From a bacterium OM1 bin76 (GTDB lineage Bacteria; Actinomycetota; Acidimicrobiia; Spongiisociales; ZC4RG35), in the NCBI GenBank assembly GCA_002238785.1, contig MPNA01000008.1:1-64000 (forward strand): a stretch of DNA of 64,000 nt, in the 5' to 3' direction. The position numbers and the translations under genes were made by a program. Within the stretch, counting starts at the first letter, position 1. Every line of letters begins with the position of its first letter. Below the pieces are notes generated by a model. It was not told where the DNA came from and did not search any database. It saw only the letters and a list, made by a program, of their open reading frames with translations. Positions 1-8,422 of this stretch are shown here, piece by piece.

Positions 1-394
1 TCCCCCAAACCAAGCAAACACCCATCAAACCTCACACACCCGGCACAAAACCATCCCTCACGCTCCCGAACAACCGAAAAGCCCGCGTAACCCCACCCCC
101 AGACGGTCAAATCGGTGGATTGAGGCTAAGTTGTCCCAAGCCGAAACGTGGCTTCAAAGTCCCCGGTCAGCTTTCTCAATAAACGCAATTCTTCACCAGC
201 GAACCTATCCACATCTATATCCTCCTCTCGACGGATGCCCGACATCAGCCATGGATCTTTTGGGCACCGTAATCGTTATGGACACCGTACCCGTGCGGTG
301 TGACAAGCAGGAGGCAGGGTGTTCAGGGGTTGAGGAGCCTGATCATTGGGGCGCCCACCTCCAGGGACCCGATACAGTTGTTACCTGCGAAGCC
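1..394. other. Intergenic region, no gene recognised
   Basis: This is the stretch at the window edge downstream of cysM. One open frame crosses it on the plus strand from 131, but it runs on into the antisense of cysM, has no family signature and no convincing ribosome site. I see no tRNA, terminator or repeat that I can support. Confidence 0.5.
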
Positions 395-1330
395 CTACCA
401 GAGAATCTGGTTGGTGGCGCCTTTCACCGCTTCTTGGATGGATCCTGTGTAGATGCCGGTGGAGAGGTATTTCCACCCGGCGTCGGGGAAGATGGTGACA
501 ATGGTTCCGGAACGCATCTCTCTGGCTATGCGCAGCGCCACTGCCAGTGCCGCCCCGCAGGAGGGTCCGGCGAACAGGCCTTCGACAGATAGCAGCGTGC
601 GGGTGTGCTCGATGGTTGGAGCAAGGCGCACCAGAATCCGCCGATCGATACGGTCCGGATCGAAGATGGGCGGAATGTAGCCGGCGTCAATCGAACGGAG
701 GCCCGTGATCAACTCTCCCATGGGCGGTTCGGCCGCCACCACTTGGGCCTGGGGGAATGACTCCCGGATGGCTGTCCCGGCGCCCATCAGCGTCCCGCCG
801 GTTCCCAGGCCGGCCACGAAGGCGTCAACATGGTCCAGATCTTCCACGATCTCGCGGCCGGTTCCTCGATAATGTGCCTCCACATTGGCGAGGTTCTCGT
901 ATTGATTCAACATCAGGTAGTCACCCGAGGCCGCCATTTCCCCGGCCACCCGAACCGCGCCATTGGATCCCTCATCTCCAGGTGAATAGACGATTTCGGT
1001 CCCGAAGGTCTTGAGAATTTCAACTCGCTCCTGGCTGGCCCCCTCGGCCATCACGACCGTAAATGGAATGTTCCACATCATGGCCAAGCGGGCCAAGGCG
1101 ATCCCAGTGTTCCCAGAGGACGGCTCCAGCAGGCGAGTCTCCGGCGAAAGCAGTCCCTCCAGTCGGGCTTTCTCCAACATCGCCACGGCAATCCGGTCCT
1201 TGATGGAACCGGTCGGTAGGACCCACTCCAGCTTGGCAAAGATGTCGACTCCGGGAGGCGAGAGTGCCTCCAGCCGGACTAAAGGCGTGCGGGAGAGGCC
1301 CATCGACACCGGGGCCAGGAGATCAACCAC
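395..1330 (-). CDS. cysM: Cysteine synthase CysM (CysO-dependent type)
   Basis: This is a fold-type II PLP enzyme of 311 aa that makes cysteine from an activated serine. The PLP lysine is K44 in GSIKDR, the substrate loop is PSSGNTG (70-76), and the phosphate-binding glycine loop is GLGTGGT (174-180). It directly follows cysO and overlaps its end by a few bases, downstream of mec and a ThiF-type activator. The order mec-cysO-cysM is that of Mycobacterium tuberculosis, where CysM takes O-phosphoserine and sulfur from the CysO thiocarboxylate. That context favours the CysM role over a sulfide-using CysK. Substrate choice is inferred, not seen. Confidence 0.9.
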   Translation of the reverse strand: MVDLLAPVSMGLSRTPLVRLEALSPPGVDIFAKLEWVLPTGSIKDRIAVAMLEKARLEGLLSPETRLLEPSSGNTGIALARLAMMWNIPFTVVMAEGASQERVEILKTFGTEIVYSPGDEGSNGAVRVAGEMAASGDYLMLNQYENLANVEAHYRGTGREIVEDLDHVDAFVAGLGTGGTLMGAGTAIRESFPQAQVVAAEPPMGELITGLRSIDAGYIPPIFDPDRIDRRILVRLAPTIEHTRTLLSVEGLFAGPSCGAALAVALRIAREMRSGTIVTIFPDAGWKYLSTGIYTGSIQEAVKGATNQILW

Positions 1331-1598
1331 CGGCCACCGAGGGAAGAAGGATGATCTCCGATGGCGCCGAGATAGGGGTGTTCAAGCCCTGCAGATAACG
1401 GATGTCCTCGTCATTGAGGAAGACATTGACAAAAACCGGAACCGATCCGTCCGGATCCAGGAGTTGACGGACCAAACCGGGGTAACGCTTGCCCAGGTCG
1501 GCGAAGGCCTCTCCCACGGTGCCGCCTCGGGCACTCACGGTTGCTTCTCCTCCGGCATGAACGCGAAGGATGGTGGGCAGGCGAATGGTATGCGTCAT
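1323..1598 (-). CDS. cysO: Sulfur carrier protein CysO (ThiS/MoaD family)
   Basis: This is a small ubiquitin-like sulfur carrier of 91 aa ending in SVAGG. The terminal Gly-Gly is the residue pair that is adenylated and converted to a thiocarboxylate, which then gives its sulfur to CysM. The length and the GG end fit the CysO/ThiS/MoaD family. The start is supported by an AGGAGG ribosome site 8 nt before the ATG. Its end overlaps the start of cysM, so the two are translationally coupled, and mec begins 12 nt upstream. Confidence 0.92.
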   Translation of the reverse strand: MTHTIRLPTILRVHAGGEATVSARGGTVGEAFADLGKRYPGLVRQLLDPDGSVPVFVNVFLNDEDIRYLQGLNTPISAPSEIILLPSVAGG

Positions 1599-1610
1599 GT
1601 GACGGTCCTC

Positions 1611-2039
1611 CTAGTGGTGGGAGTCAAAGCTCAGAGTTGTCTCGGTGATCTGGTGGTCCCGGATACGAAAGCCGCGGACCGATAGGGTGTCCATCCTCTC
1701 CATGCCAACCAGGACATACAGCCAGTCCGGGTCAGCGGCCAAGGCCACGTCGGTGGCGGATGGATAGGCGGGCGAATGGGTATGGGAGTGAAACACCCCC
1801 ACCAAGTCCCAGCCCTTCGACTCCGCATGACGCAGCGCCCCGAAGTGCTCGGCCGGATCGATCACGTAATTGACCGGGGAATGGGCAACGTTGGTGAGAG
1901 GATAGGCATTCGTCAAGCGACCGTCGGCGTCCCCCGCCAGCAAACCGCATGCTTCCTCGGGGTAGCACCGCCGGGCATGAGAAACCATCACCTTGCGGAT
2001 TGCTTCTGGAACAAGGATGCTTGAATGCTCGTCAGACAT
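1611..2039 (-). CDS. mec: Mec-type JAMM metallopeptidase (CysO-cysteine peptidase)
   Basis: This 142 aa zinc peptidase of the JAMM/MPN+ family is expected to release cysteine from the CysO-cysteine adduct, regenerating the carrier's Gly-Gly end. The metal site is complete: E29 in EEACGLL, then H84 and H86 in HSHTHSPAYPSATD, with S94 and D97 at the JAMM spacing (HxH, seven residues, SxxD). It lies between the ThiF-like activator and cysO in one minus-strand operon, matching the mycobacterial Mec-CysO-CysM set. The function is inferred from family and context. Confidence 0.9.
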   Translation of the reverse strand: MSDEHSSILVPEAIRKVMVSHARRCYPEEACGLLAGDADGRLTNAYPLTNVAHSPVNYVIDPAEHFGALRHAESKGWDLVGVFHSHTHSPAYPSATDVALAADPDWLYVLVGMERMDTLSVRGFRIRDHQITETTLSFDSHH

Positions 2040-2072
2040 TGGATACCCGCCGGAGCGGGAGGGCCGAGTCGG

Positions 2073-3251
2073 TCAGACGGTCCTGGAAACCGACCCGGCG
2101 GGCATACAGTACTGGTCGTATTCGACGATGGCCGGCGGGCGACTCTCGTCGGCGCATGCCGGGCAGTCGGGGTTGCGGCGTAGCTTCAGCGTTCGGAAGT
2201 CTTGGGTCAGGGCGTCGTAGGTGAGGAGCTTTCCAACCAGTGGTTCACCGATGCCCAGCAGGATCTTGATTGCCTCCATCGCCTCGATGGAACCGATGAT
2301 CCCCGGCAACACCCCCAACACCCCCGCCTCCGCGCAGGATGGGGCTAGCTCGGGTGGAGGCGGCTGAGGGAACAGACACCTGTAGCAGGGACCCTGATAG
2401 GGGTAGAAAACACTGGTCTGGCCCTCGAAACGGAAAATAGCGCCGTGCACCACCGGAACCCGAAGGTGAAGGGAAGCGTCGTTCACCAGGTAGCGGGTGG
2501 GGAAATTGTCCCCTCCGTCCACCACCAGATCGTAACCCGACATGACTTCCAGGACGTTCTGGGCGGAAAGACGTTGCCCGTACGGTTCGACTTTCACATC
2601 CGGATTGAGAGCGGTGAGCGTCTCCCTCGCCGATTCCACCTTGGGATGTCCCAGCCGATCCATGTTATGGAGGATCTGGCGCTGGAGATTCGAGGCGTCC
2701 ACCACATCGAAATCGACCACGCCCAGCGTCCCCACTCCAGCCGCTGCCAGGTACAGAGCGGCAGGGGACCCCAGACCCCCCGCCCCCACCAGCAGGACCC
2801 GGGAACTCAGCAACTTGGCCTGACCCTCCTCTCCCACCTCCGGCAGTATGGTGTGGCGGCTGTAGCGCATCTTTTGATCCGCTGAGAGGGTTACCGGCTC
2901 CGACCACGGCCGCCCCTCGGCCTTCCACAGTCCGAAACCCCCGTCCATGGAGACGACGTTGCGATACCCCAACTGCTGCAATGACAGCGCGGCCAGTGCC
3001 GAACGGGCCCCTCCGGCGCAGTAGACCACGATCTCGGTGTTGGGGTCGGGCACCTGCATGGCGACCGAAGACTCCAACAGTCCCCGGGGAATCAGATGAG
3101 CACCGGGGATGGCGCCCTGTTCATACTCCTCGTGCTCCCGCACGTCAAGCAGCAACAGATCCGGATCCCCCAACCGTGGCTCCACATCGGCCGGCATCAC
3201 TTCCTTGATCTGGGCCTTTGCCCGTATGAGTAGGTCCCTAAAGGTCAGCAT
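2073..3251 (-). CDS. Rhodanese-ThiF/MoeB sulfurtransferase, CysO activator
   Basis: This 392 aa two-domain protein should adenylate and thiolate the C-terminal glycine of CysO. Residues about 1-115 are a rhodanese domain with active-site Cys78 in VVYCAGGARS. Residues about 125-370 are a ThiF/MoeB E1-like domain with nucleotide loop GAGGLGSP (156-163), a zinc site from C289/C292 and C363/C366, and a candidate catalytic C306 in PSCAEAG. In MoeZ/MoeBR proteins the rhodanese is usually at the C terminus, so this order is reversed. It heads the mec-cysO-cysM operon, 33 nt from mec. Confidence 0.88.
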   Translation of the reverse strand: MLTFRDLLIRAKAQIKEVMPADVEPRLGDPDLLLLDVREHEEYEQGAIPGAHLIPRGLLESSVAMQVPDPNTEIVVYCAGGARSALAALSLQQLGYRNVVSMDGGFGLWKAEGRPWSEPVTLSADQKMRYSRHTILPEVGEEGQAKLLSSRVLLVGAGGLGSPAALYLAAAGVGTLGVVDFDVVDASNLQRQILHNMDRLGHPKVESARETLTALNPDVKVEPYGQRLSAQNVLEVMSGYDLVVDGGDNFPTRYLVNDASLHLRVPVVHGAIFRFEGQTSVFYPYQGPCYRCLFPQPPPPELAPSCAEAGVLGVLPGIIGSIEAMEAIKILLGIGEPLVGKLLTYDALTQDFRTLKLRRNPDCPACADESRPPAIVEYDQYCMPAGSVSRTV

Positions 3252-3280
3252 GTGTTATCCCGGTTCAAAGATTATCTCCT

Positions 3281-4153
3281 CTATGAAACCCCGCCCATTC
3301 CGGAAATGTTCCCGCGGGCTGCTGCCACTGTGTTGGACATCAGCATCGCCCTGGTCATCAAACCGACTCCGCCAGGCACTGGAGTAACCGCCGAGGCGAC
3401 TTTCTTGACCTCCGCATAGTCGACATCCCCCACCAGTCCCTCGTCGGTGCGATTGATACCCACGTCAATCACCACCGCACCCGGCTTCACCCAGGTAGCT
3501 TTCACCATCTTGGGTCTTCCCACCGCCGCCACCAAGATGTCGGCTTCTCGAGCAAGCGCCTCCAACTCCACAGTGCGGGAGTGTGCGATGGTAACCGTGG
3601 CGTCAGCGCCCTTGGTAGCCATCAGCAGGGCCAACGGCTTTCCCACCAGAAAGCTGCGGCCAATGATCACGACCCGCCGCCCGGAAATCGGGAGATCGTA
3701 ATGACTGAGGATGCGCATCACGCCAGCCGGGGTGCAAGGCCGGGGACCCGGCAATTCCGCCACCAGGCGTCCCAAGTTCTGAGTGTGCAGCCCGTCCACA
3801 TCCTTGCCGGGATCGATGCAGCCCACCACCCGTCCCTCATCCAGTCCCCTGGGAAGAGGCAATTGCACCAGGATGCCGTCCACCCCTGGATCGGCGCTGA
3901 GACTTCTGACGAGATCCTCTATCTGTTCCTGGGAGGAATCCGCATCCAGTTGATGGTGGATGGAGCGAATACCCACCTTGGCAGCGTCGCGACGCTTGGC
4001 GCGCACGTAGGTGTGAGAGGCGGGGTCCTCACCCACCAATACGGTCGCCAGGCCCGGAACGTGATCGGAAGAGGCCAGGGCATCCACTTCCGCGGCCACC
4101 TCTTCCATCACAGCCGCGGCCACCTCCCGCCCGCTAAGAACCAGGGCAGCCAT
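3281..4153 (-). CDS. folD: Bifunctional methylene-THF dehydrogenase/cyclohydrolase FolD
   Basis: This 290 aa cytosolic enzyme interconverts 5,10-methylene-, 5,10-methenyl- and 10-formyl-tetrahydrofolate. The catalytic lysine region is YVRAKRRDAAKVGI, the central loop is GILVQLPLPRGLD, the NADP loop is GRSFLVGKP, and the C-terminal signature is TPVPGGVGLMT. The length is standard. Its ATG shares one base with the stop of purH (TGATG). That coupling is sensible because PurH consumes the 10-formyl-THF that FolD makes. Confidence 0.96.
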   Translation of the reverse strand: MAALVLSGREVAAAVMEEVAAEVDALASSDHVPGLATVLVGEDPASHTYVRAKRRDAAKVGIRSIHHQLDADSSQEQIEDLVRSLSADPGVDGILVQLPLPRGLDEGRVVGCIDPGKDVDGLHTQNLGRLVAELPGPRPCTPAGVMRILSHYDLPISGRRVVIIGRSFLVGKPLALLMATKGADATVTIAHSRTVELEALAREADILVAAVGRPKMVKATWVKPGAVVIDVGINRTDEGLVGDVDYAEVKKVASAVTPVPGGVGLMTRAMLMSNTVAAARGNISGMGGVS

Positions 4154-5652
4154 CAGTGCCTAAAGTGCCGTCGTCCGGCAAGGACAAGCGCCATCCCATG
4201 TTGGTCGGCGGCAGCGACTACCTGATCATCGCGCATCGAGCCTCCCGGGGAAACAACTGCAACCACGCCCACAGATGCTAGGGCATCAATGCCGTCTCTG
4301 AAGGGGAAAAACCCATCGGAGGCTGCCACGGCGCCCGCGGCGCGTGGCCCGGCAGTGGAAATCGCCCGCTCAGCAGCAGCAACCCTGCTCTGGTCACCGG
4401 CCCCCACTCCCACCGATCGCCCATCCGTACAGAGGACCACCGCATTCGACTTGGCATGGGACGCCACCACCCAAGCGAGTCGGAGATCAGACAGGTGGCG
4501 AGGCTCAGGGGCAACCTGAGAGACCGTTCGCCAGTCCTCGGGCGCCACCGCTCGGTCGGGAGTCTGTACCAGGAAATCGGGCCCCAAAGACCGGATCTGC
4601 AACTCCGTCTCCCAGTCAAGGGGAGCCTCCAGGACCCGCAGGTTTGGCTTTCGGGACAGGATCTCGGCAGCTTCGGGTTCAACTTGGGGCGCCACGATCA
4701 CCTCCACGAACACTGTGCCCAAGTCAAGCGCCACCGCTGCGTCAACGGGTTGGCTGAAGGCCACCACCCCACCGAAAGCCGACAACGGATCGCCCTCCCA
4801 GGCCCGGGCGAAAGCCTCAGCAGGATTGCTGCCGAGGCCCACCCCGCAGGGATTGGCGTGCTTGATGATGGCGCATCCGCTTCCCTCCAGATCTGCCGCC
4901 AAGCGGAGTGCCGCCTCGGCATCCGCATAGTTGTTATAGGACATGGGTTTTCCCTGGAGCAGTCGGACTGAGGTTCCCCAGAACCCACCACCCTCAGGGG
5001 CGTATAACGCTCCCTGCTGGTGAGGATTCTCTCCGTAGCGGGTCATCCCCCTTCGGTGAAGAGTCAACACAAACGGATCGGGAAGGGTGCGGGGCGGCGA
5101 GATCCACCGGGCGATGGCTGCGTCGTACTGAGCGGTATGGGCGAAGGCTTCAGCGGCCAGACGGCGGCGCAACTCCCGGTGCAAACCCCCCGACTTCAGC
5201 GCCTCGATCACCTCGGCATATTGGGACGGCGAGGAGACTACCGCCACATGTTCATGGTTCTTGGCCGCAGCCCGCAGCAACGCCACCCCTCCGACGTCGA
5301 TCTGTTCCACCTCCGGCGCATCCCCAAAGGGATAGAGGTTGCACACCACCAACTGGAAAGGGTCGATCCCGAATCGGTGAAGGTCGCGGTGGTGGGTGGG
5401 ATCCTCGGGATCGGCCAGGATTCCCCCGTGAATGCGAGGATGAAGCGTCTTGACCCGACCTCCCAGCATCTCGGGGAATCCCGTCACCTTCTCGACCTGG
5501 GTAACTTCAACCCCGGCTTCTGTAAGGATTCCCGCCGTGCCTCCCGATGAGACGATTTCAACACCCAGGTCTCCCAAGGCGCGGGCCAAATCCACAATTG
5601 CGGTCTTGTCCGAAACTGAGAGAAGGGCTCTTTGCACCCCGACACCGGCCAT
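4153..5652 (-). CDS. purH: Bifunctional AICAR formyltransferase/IMP cyclohydrolase PurH
   Basis: This enzyme carries out the last two steps of IMP synthesis. The N-terminal MGS-like cyclohydrolase domain starts RALLSVSDKTAIVDLARAL and contains GGRVKTLHPRIHGGIL. The formyltransferase domain follows, with IIKHANPCGVG and the tail region SDGFFPFRDGID. The reading frame is open to 5709, but family proteins begin just before RALLSVSDK, so I place the start at the ATG at 5652 (499 aa). A GTG at 5637 is also possible. It is coupled to folD by a one-base stop-start overlap. Confidence 0.95.
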   Translation of the reverse strand: MAGVGVQRALLSVSDKTAIVDLARALGDLGVEIVSSGGTAGILTEAGVEVTQVEKVTGFPEMLGGRVKTLHPRIHGGILADPEDPTHHRDLHRFGIDPFQLVVCNLYPFGDAPEVEQIDVGGVALLRAAAKNHEHVAVVSSPSQYAEVIEALKSGGLHRELRRRLAAEAFAHTAQYDAAIARWISPPRTLPDPFVLTLHRRGMTRYGENPHQQGALYAPEGGGFWGTSVRLLQGKPMSYNNYADAEAALRLAADLEGSGCAIIKHANPCGVGLGSNPAEAFARAWEGDPLSAFGGVVAFSQPVDAAVALDLGTVFVEVIVAPQVEPEAAEILSRKPNLRVLEAPLDWETELQIRSLGPDFLVQTPDRAVAPEDWRTVSQVAPEPRHLSDLRLAWVVASHAKSNAVVLCTDGRSVGVGAGDQSRVAAAERAISTAGPRAAGAVAASDGFFPFRDGIDALASVGVVAVVSPGGSMRDDQVVAAADQHGMALVLAGRRHFRH

Positions 5653-6082
5653 CAACGCATAGGGTAGATACGCGACCACCATGTGAAACCCACGGCTAGC
5701 TACCCCCAAGCAGTGGATCGGCGTTCTCCAGGTTCAGGCCCCCACCGCCGCTGTGGCCCTTCCCCAGCCGCAGGAACGCCAGGATTCAGGCTAACCTGGG
5801 AGGAAATTTAATGTATCGCGAAAGTTTACAGACCCATTTGGAATATCGCTTACCAATAACCACATATTATTTCATACCAGTCGGCGCTGCGGCAGGAGAT
5901 CGATAGTCACCTGGCGTTCAATGGGGCAGGAGAAGCGTCAGGTAGGGGGGCTACCTCTCGATTCCCCGCAGCGTCGGCGCACCCAGCAGGGTGGCGCTCA
6001 TCGGGTCTTCTTGTTCTGGGGTGCGGAGTGCATCAAGTCCCTTTTGGGAAGCTGGGAACAGGCATATGGAAGAGGGCACGGT
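5653..6082. other. Intergenic region between purH and the restriction-modification island
   Basis: About 430 bases without a supported gene. The part around 5810-5880 is visibly richer in A and T than the purH side and marks a compositional step at the edge of the restriction-modification island. It should hold the purH promoter on the minus strand, but I cannot assign one with confidence. No att site or insertion-sequence end is visible. Confidence 0.4.
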
Positions 6083-7009
6083 CTATTGCGACAACAGACT
6101 CGGCCACTGGTGGCCCGCGCGAGGCTTCGCATATGGTAAGAACCGATCATCAAAGAAGACGCAAGGGAGGTCGTTCAGAGCTTTGGCGGTTATGACTGCG
6201 GTCTTTCCCGAGTCACCAGCGGTGTTCGAGATACCGAAGTCCTCTTCCGCCAGTTCTCCAAGGCGGACCTCCCATATCCATACGACGTTGCCTCGTTCCC
6301 CGCGAGTGTAGGACCAGTCACGATTCGCCAAGACGTAGCGGCAGATGAGATGTGGGCCTGGCTTCGGCAGGTGCCCTTTAGGGTGGTTCGTCTCGAGAGC
6401 GACTTTGATCTCCAAGTCGGCCGACTCATCCGACCGTGAGACAAGGTCAGGATACGTGTGAGGTTCATTGCTCTCATAGACACCCGCGGATTGCTTCGCC
6501 AAGGCTGCCCTCATCAAGTTTCCGATGATGGCTGACAGATTCGCCAGTTCGACCACCTCCGCAAGAGGCGGCGAACCCTTCTTGATCAGCCGCTCGTCAA
6601 TGATGTCCAGGGTGCTGTAGGTCGCTTCTATCGCGGCTGGAATCCACTTCTCATCCAAACCGGCGATCGCGCTGACTACGTCTTCTCGGCGGGGAGCGTT
6701 CTCATGAACGATCCGTCTTTCATAGCGTACCGGGCGATCAGCGCCGGACAATTCGGCCTCAGCTATCTCAATCAGCGTTGAGCAGGACAGGCCAAACGCT
6801 TGCGCTATGCGAAAGGCCGAGGCAAGGCTGAGGTGCCGCTCGCCGCGCTCGACCAACCCTAAGTAGGTCCTGTGTCGACCAGCTTGGTAGGCAAGATCTT
6901 CTAGCGACCAACCTCGCTCCGAGCGGAGACTTGCGATAATGGCACCCACGGAGCGGGCGAAGGCCTTTGCGGTTTCGTCTCGACGGTCCTTGTCGGCTGT
7001 CCCATCCAC
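6083..7009 (-). CDS. HTH (controller-like) protein with PD-(D/E)XK nuclease signature; putative type II restriction endonuclease
   Basis: This 308 aa protein starts with GTG. Residues about 19-80 are an XRE-type helix-turn-helix (RSERGWSLEDLAYQAGRHRT followed by VERGERHLS). The C-terminal part carries PD at 187-188 and EIK at 200-202, the spacing of a PD-(D/E)XK nuclease core. A conserved-looking segment follows (HLPKPGPHLICRYVL). The gene is divergent from a C5 methyltransferase, and a perfect palindrome with core GACTATAGTC lies between them, like controller-protein C-boxes. The simplest reading is an endonuclease fused to its own controller. I do not recognise a named enzyme family. A plain transcription regulator with an unknown effector domain remains possible. 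Confidence 0.65.
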   Translation of the reverse strand: MDGTADKDRRDETAKAFARSVGAIIASLRSERGWSLEDLAYQAGRHRTYLGLVERGERHLSLASAFRIAQAFGLSCSTLIEIAEAELSGADRPVRYERRIVHENAPRREDVVSAIAGLDEKWIPAAIEATYSTLDIIDERLIKKGSPPLAEVVELANLSAIIGNLMRAALAKQSAGVYESNEPHTYPDLVSRSDESADLEIKVALETNHPKGHLPKPGPHLICRYVLANRDWSYTRGERGNVVWIWEVRLGELAEEDFGISNTAGDSGKTAVITAKALNDLPCVFFDDRFLPYAKPRAGHQWPSLLSQ

Positions 7010-7017
7010 AACATATC

Positions 7018-7023
7018 ATTGTA
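7018..7023 (-). promoter_or_regulatory. Candidate -10 box for the HTH-nuclease gene
   Basis: Read on the minus strand this is TACAAT, ending 8 nt before the GTG at 7009. That places the transcription start close to or at the start codon, as in leaderless actinobacterial mRNAs. No good -35 hexamer is seen. Instead the C-box palindrome lies about 25 nt further upstream, the arrangement of an activator-dependent promoter. Confidence 0.45.
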
Positions 7024-7048
7024 AGTGATCCCACATACCTGCCTGAGA

Positions 7049-7062
7049 GAGACTATAGTCTC
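7049..7062. promoter_or_regulatory. C-box-like palindromic operator
   Basis: GAGACTATAGTCTC is a perfect 14-bp palindrome in the 83-base gap between the divergent HTH-nuclease and methyltransferase genes. The GACT and AGTC arms match the recognised C-box of restriction-modification controller proteins. The inner TATAGT could also serve as a -10 box on either strand, which would let a bound protein repress as well as activate. Confidence 0.65.
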
Positions 7063-7092
7063 ATCGCGGGAGAGGACAACGTCGGAGGTCGG

Positions 7093-8310
7093 ATGGCAAG
7101 AATGAGGATGATGGACCTGTTTTGCGGAACGGGTGGCTTCTCAAAAGGATTTGAGAACACAGGCGCGTTCAGGGTCGAATACGGGATTGACGTGCTTCCA
7201 GTTGCGGTGGAGACCTTCCGGAGGAATCACCGCAGGGCTGTCGCTGTGGCATCGGACATCCGCGAGGTCCGACTTGGCGCCGTGCGCGAGAAGACGGGTT
7301 TGTTCCCTGGAGAAGTTGATGTCATCGTAGGAGGACCTCCCTGCCAGGGCTTTTCGTCAATTCGGCCCTTTCGCTCATCGAAGGAGGACGATCCTCGCAA
7401 CTCGCTGTTCGAGGAGTTCGCCGGCTATGTCAACTACTTCAGACCCCAGGTTTTCGTGATGGAGAACGTTGTGGGTCTGGCCACGCATAAAGATGGTTCT
7501 GCCATTGACCAGATCCAGCATTGTTTCGACAACCTTGGCTATGTGTCGGACTGGCGGATTATGAACGCTGCCCACTTCGGCGTACCGCAGATCCGGGAAC
7601 GCCTCATAATGATTGGCGCGAGAGACGGAGTCCGAGTGCAGTTTCCCTTGCCCACCCACGCCGGCGAGTTCAGGACAATCGGATTCCGCGACCGTTCCAG
7701 GCAGCTTCTGCCACCTTCAACCGGCCCAGAACCAACCTTGTTTGAGAGTACGTCTTCAGAGTTGCCGGAAGCAATCTCGGTGATGGATGCCATTGGCGAT
7801 CTGCCCCCGGTTGAGGCAGGCGGATGGGTCAAGGAGTACGATCAGCCACCGCAAGAGGGCTACCAAACAGATCGTCGCCGAAAGGTTAAGAGTTTGGAAT
7901 TACACATCGCGACCGGTCACACCGAGCGCATGCTGGAGATCATACGTCACGCCGGTTCAAACATCAGTTCCATTCCCAAGCACCTGATCTCGTCGGGGTT
8001 CTCATCCTCTTACTCCCGCCTTGCACCCGATAAACCTTCAGCAACCATCACTGTTAACTTTGTCCATCCCGCTTCCAACAAATGCATCCACCCCTTTCAG
8101 GACCGAGCGTTGACACTTAGAGAAGGGGCCAGGCTCCAATCCTTCGATGACGACTTTCTGTTTGCCGGCGCCCGAACGCAGATAGCCAAACAAATCGGCA
8201 ATGCCGTGCCTCCGTTGCTCGGCCAATCCATCGCTGAAGGCGTGCTAAAAATGATCTCTGGGTCACCTCAGAGCACAGCGAATCAGATTCCGGTCGGGAA
8301 CCATCTGTAG
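7093..8310 (+). CDS. DNA (cytosine-5-)-methyltransferase, restriction-modification type
   Basis: This 405 aa modification enzyme should protect the host's sites from the partner nuclease. Motif I is DLFCGTGG (8-15), the catalytic Cys84 lies in GGPPCQGFS, then ENV, QIRERLIMIG and the C-terminal motif QIGNAVPP. The recognition domain lies between roughly 200 and 320, and its target cannot be read from sequence. The frame is open upstream to 6967, but homology starts at MARMRMMDLF, so I use the ATG at 7093. A GGAGGT lies 3 nt upstream, and the ATG at 7102 would have more usual spacing. It is divergent from the HTH-nuclease gene. Confidence 0.93.
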   Translation: MARMRMMDLFCGTGGFSKGFENTGAFRVEYGIDVLPVAVETFRRNHRRAVAVASDIREVRLGAVREKTGLFPGEVDVIVGGPPCQGFSSIRPFRSSKEDDPRNSLFEEFAGYVNYFRPQVFVMENVVGLATHKDGSAIDQIQHCFDNLGYVSDWRIMNAAHFGVPQIRERLIMIGARDGVRVQFPLPTHAGEFRTIGFRDRSRQLLPPSTGPEPTLFESTSSELPEAISVMDAIGDLPPVEAGGWVKEYDQPPQEGYQTDRRRKVKSLELHIATGHTERMLEIIRHAGSNISSIPKHLISSGFSSSYSRLAPDKPSATITVNFVHPASNKCIHPFQDRALTLREGARLQSFDDDFLFAGARTQIAKQIGNAVPPLLGQSIAEGVLKMISGSPQSTANQIPVGNHL

Positions 8311-8422
8311 GAGAGGGTTGAATGTTAAGTGCGTTTGGGTGGAGATTGAGCGTCAGGCGGAGTGCCGTCTCAGTTCTCGACAATGCCTTGGGCCTGGCAC
8401 CAGGAAGAGGGCAGGAGAGCCA

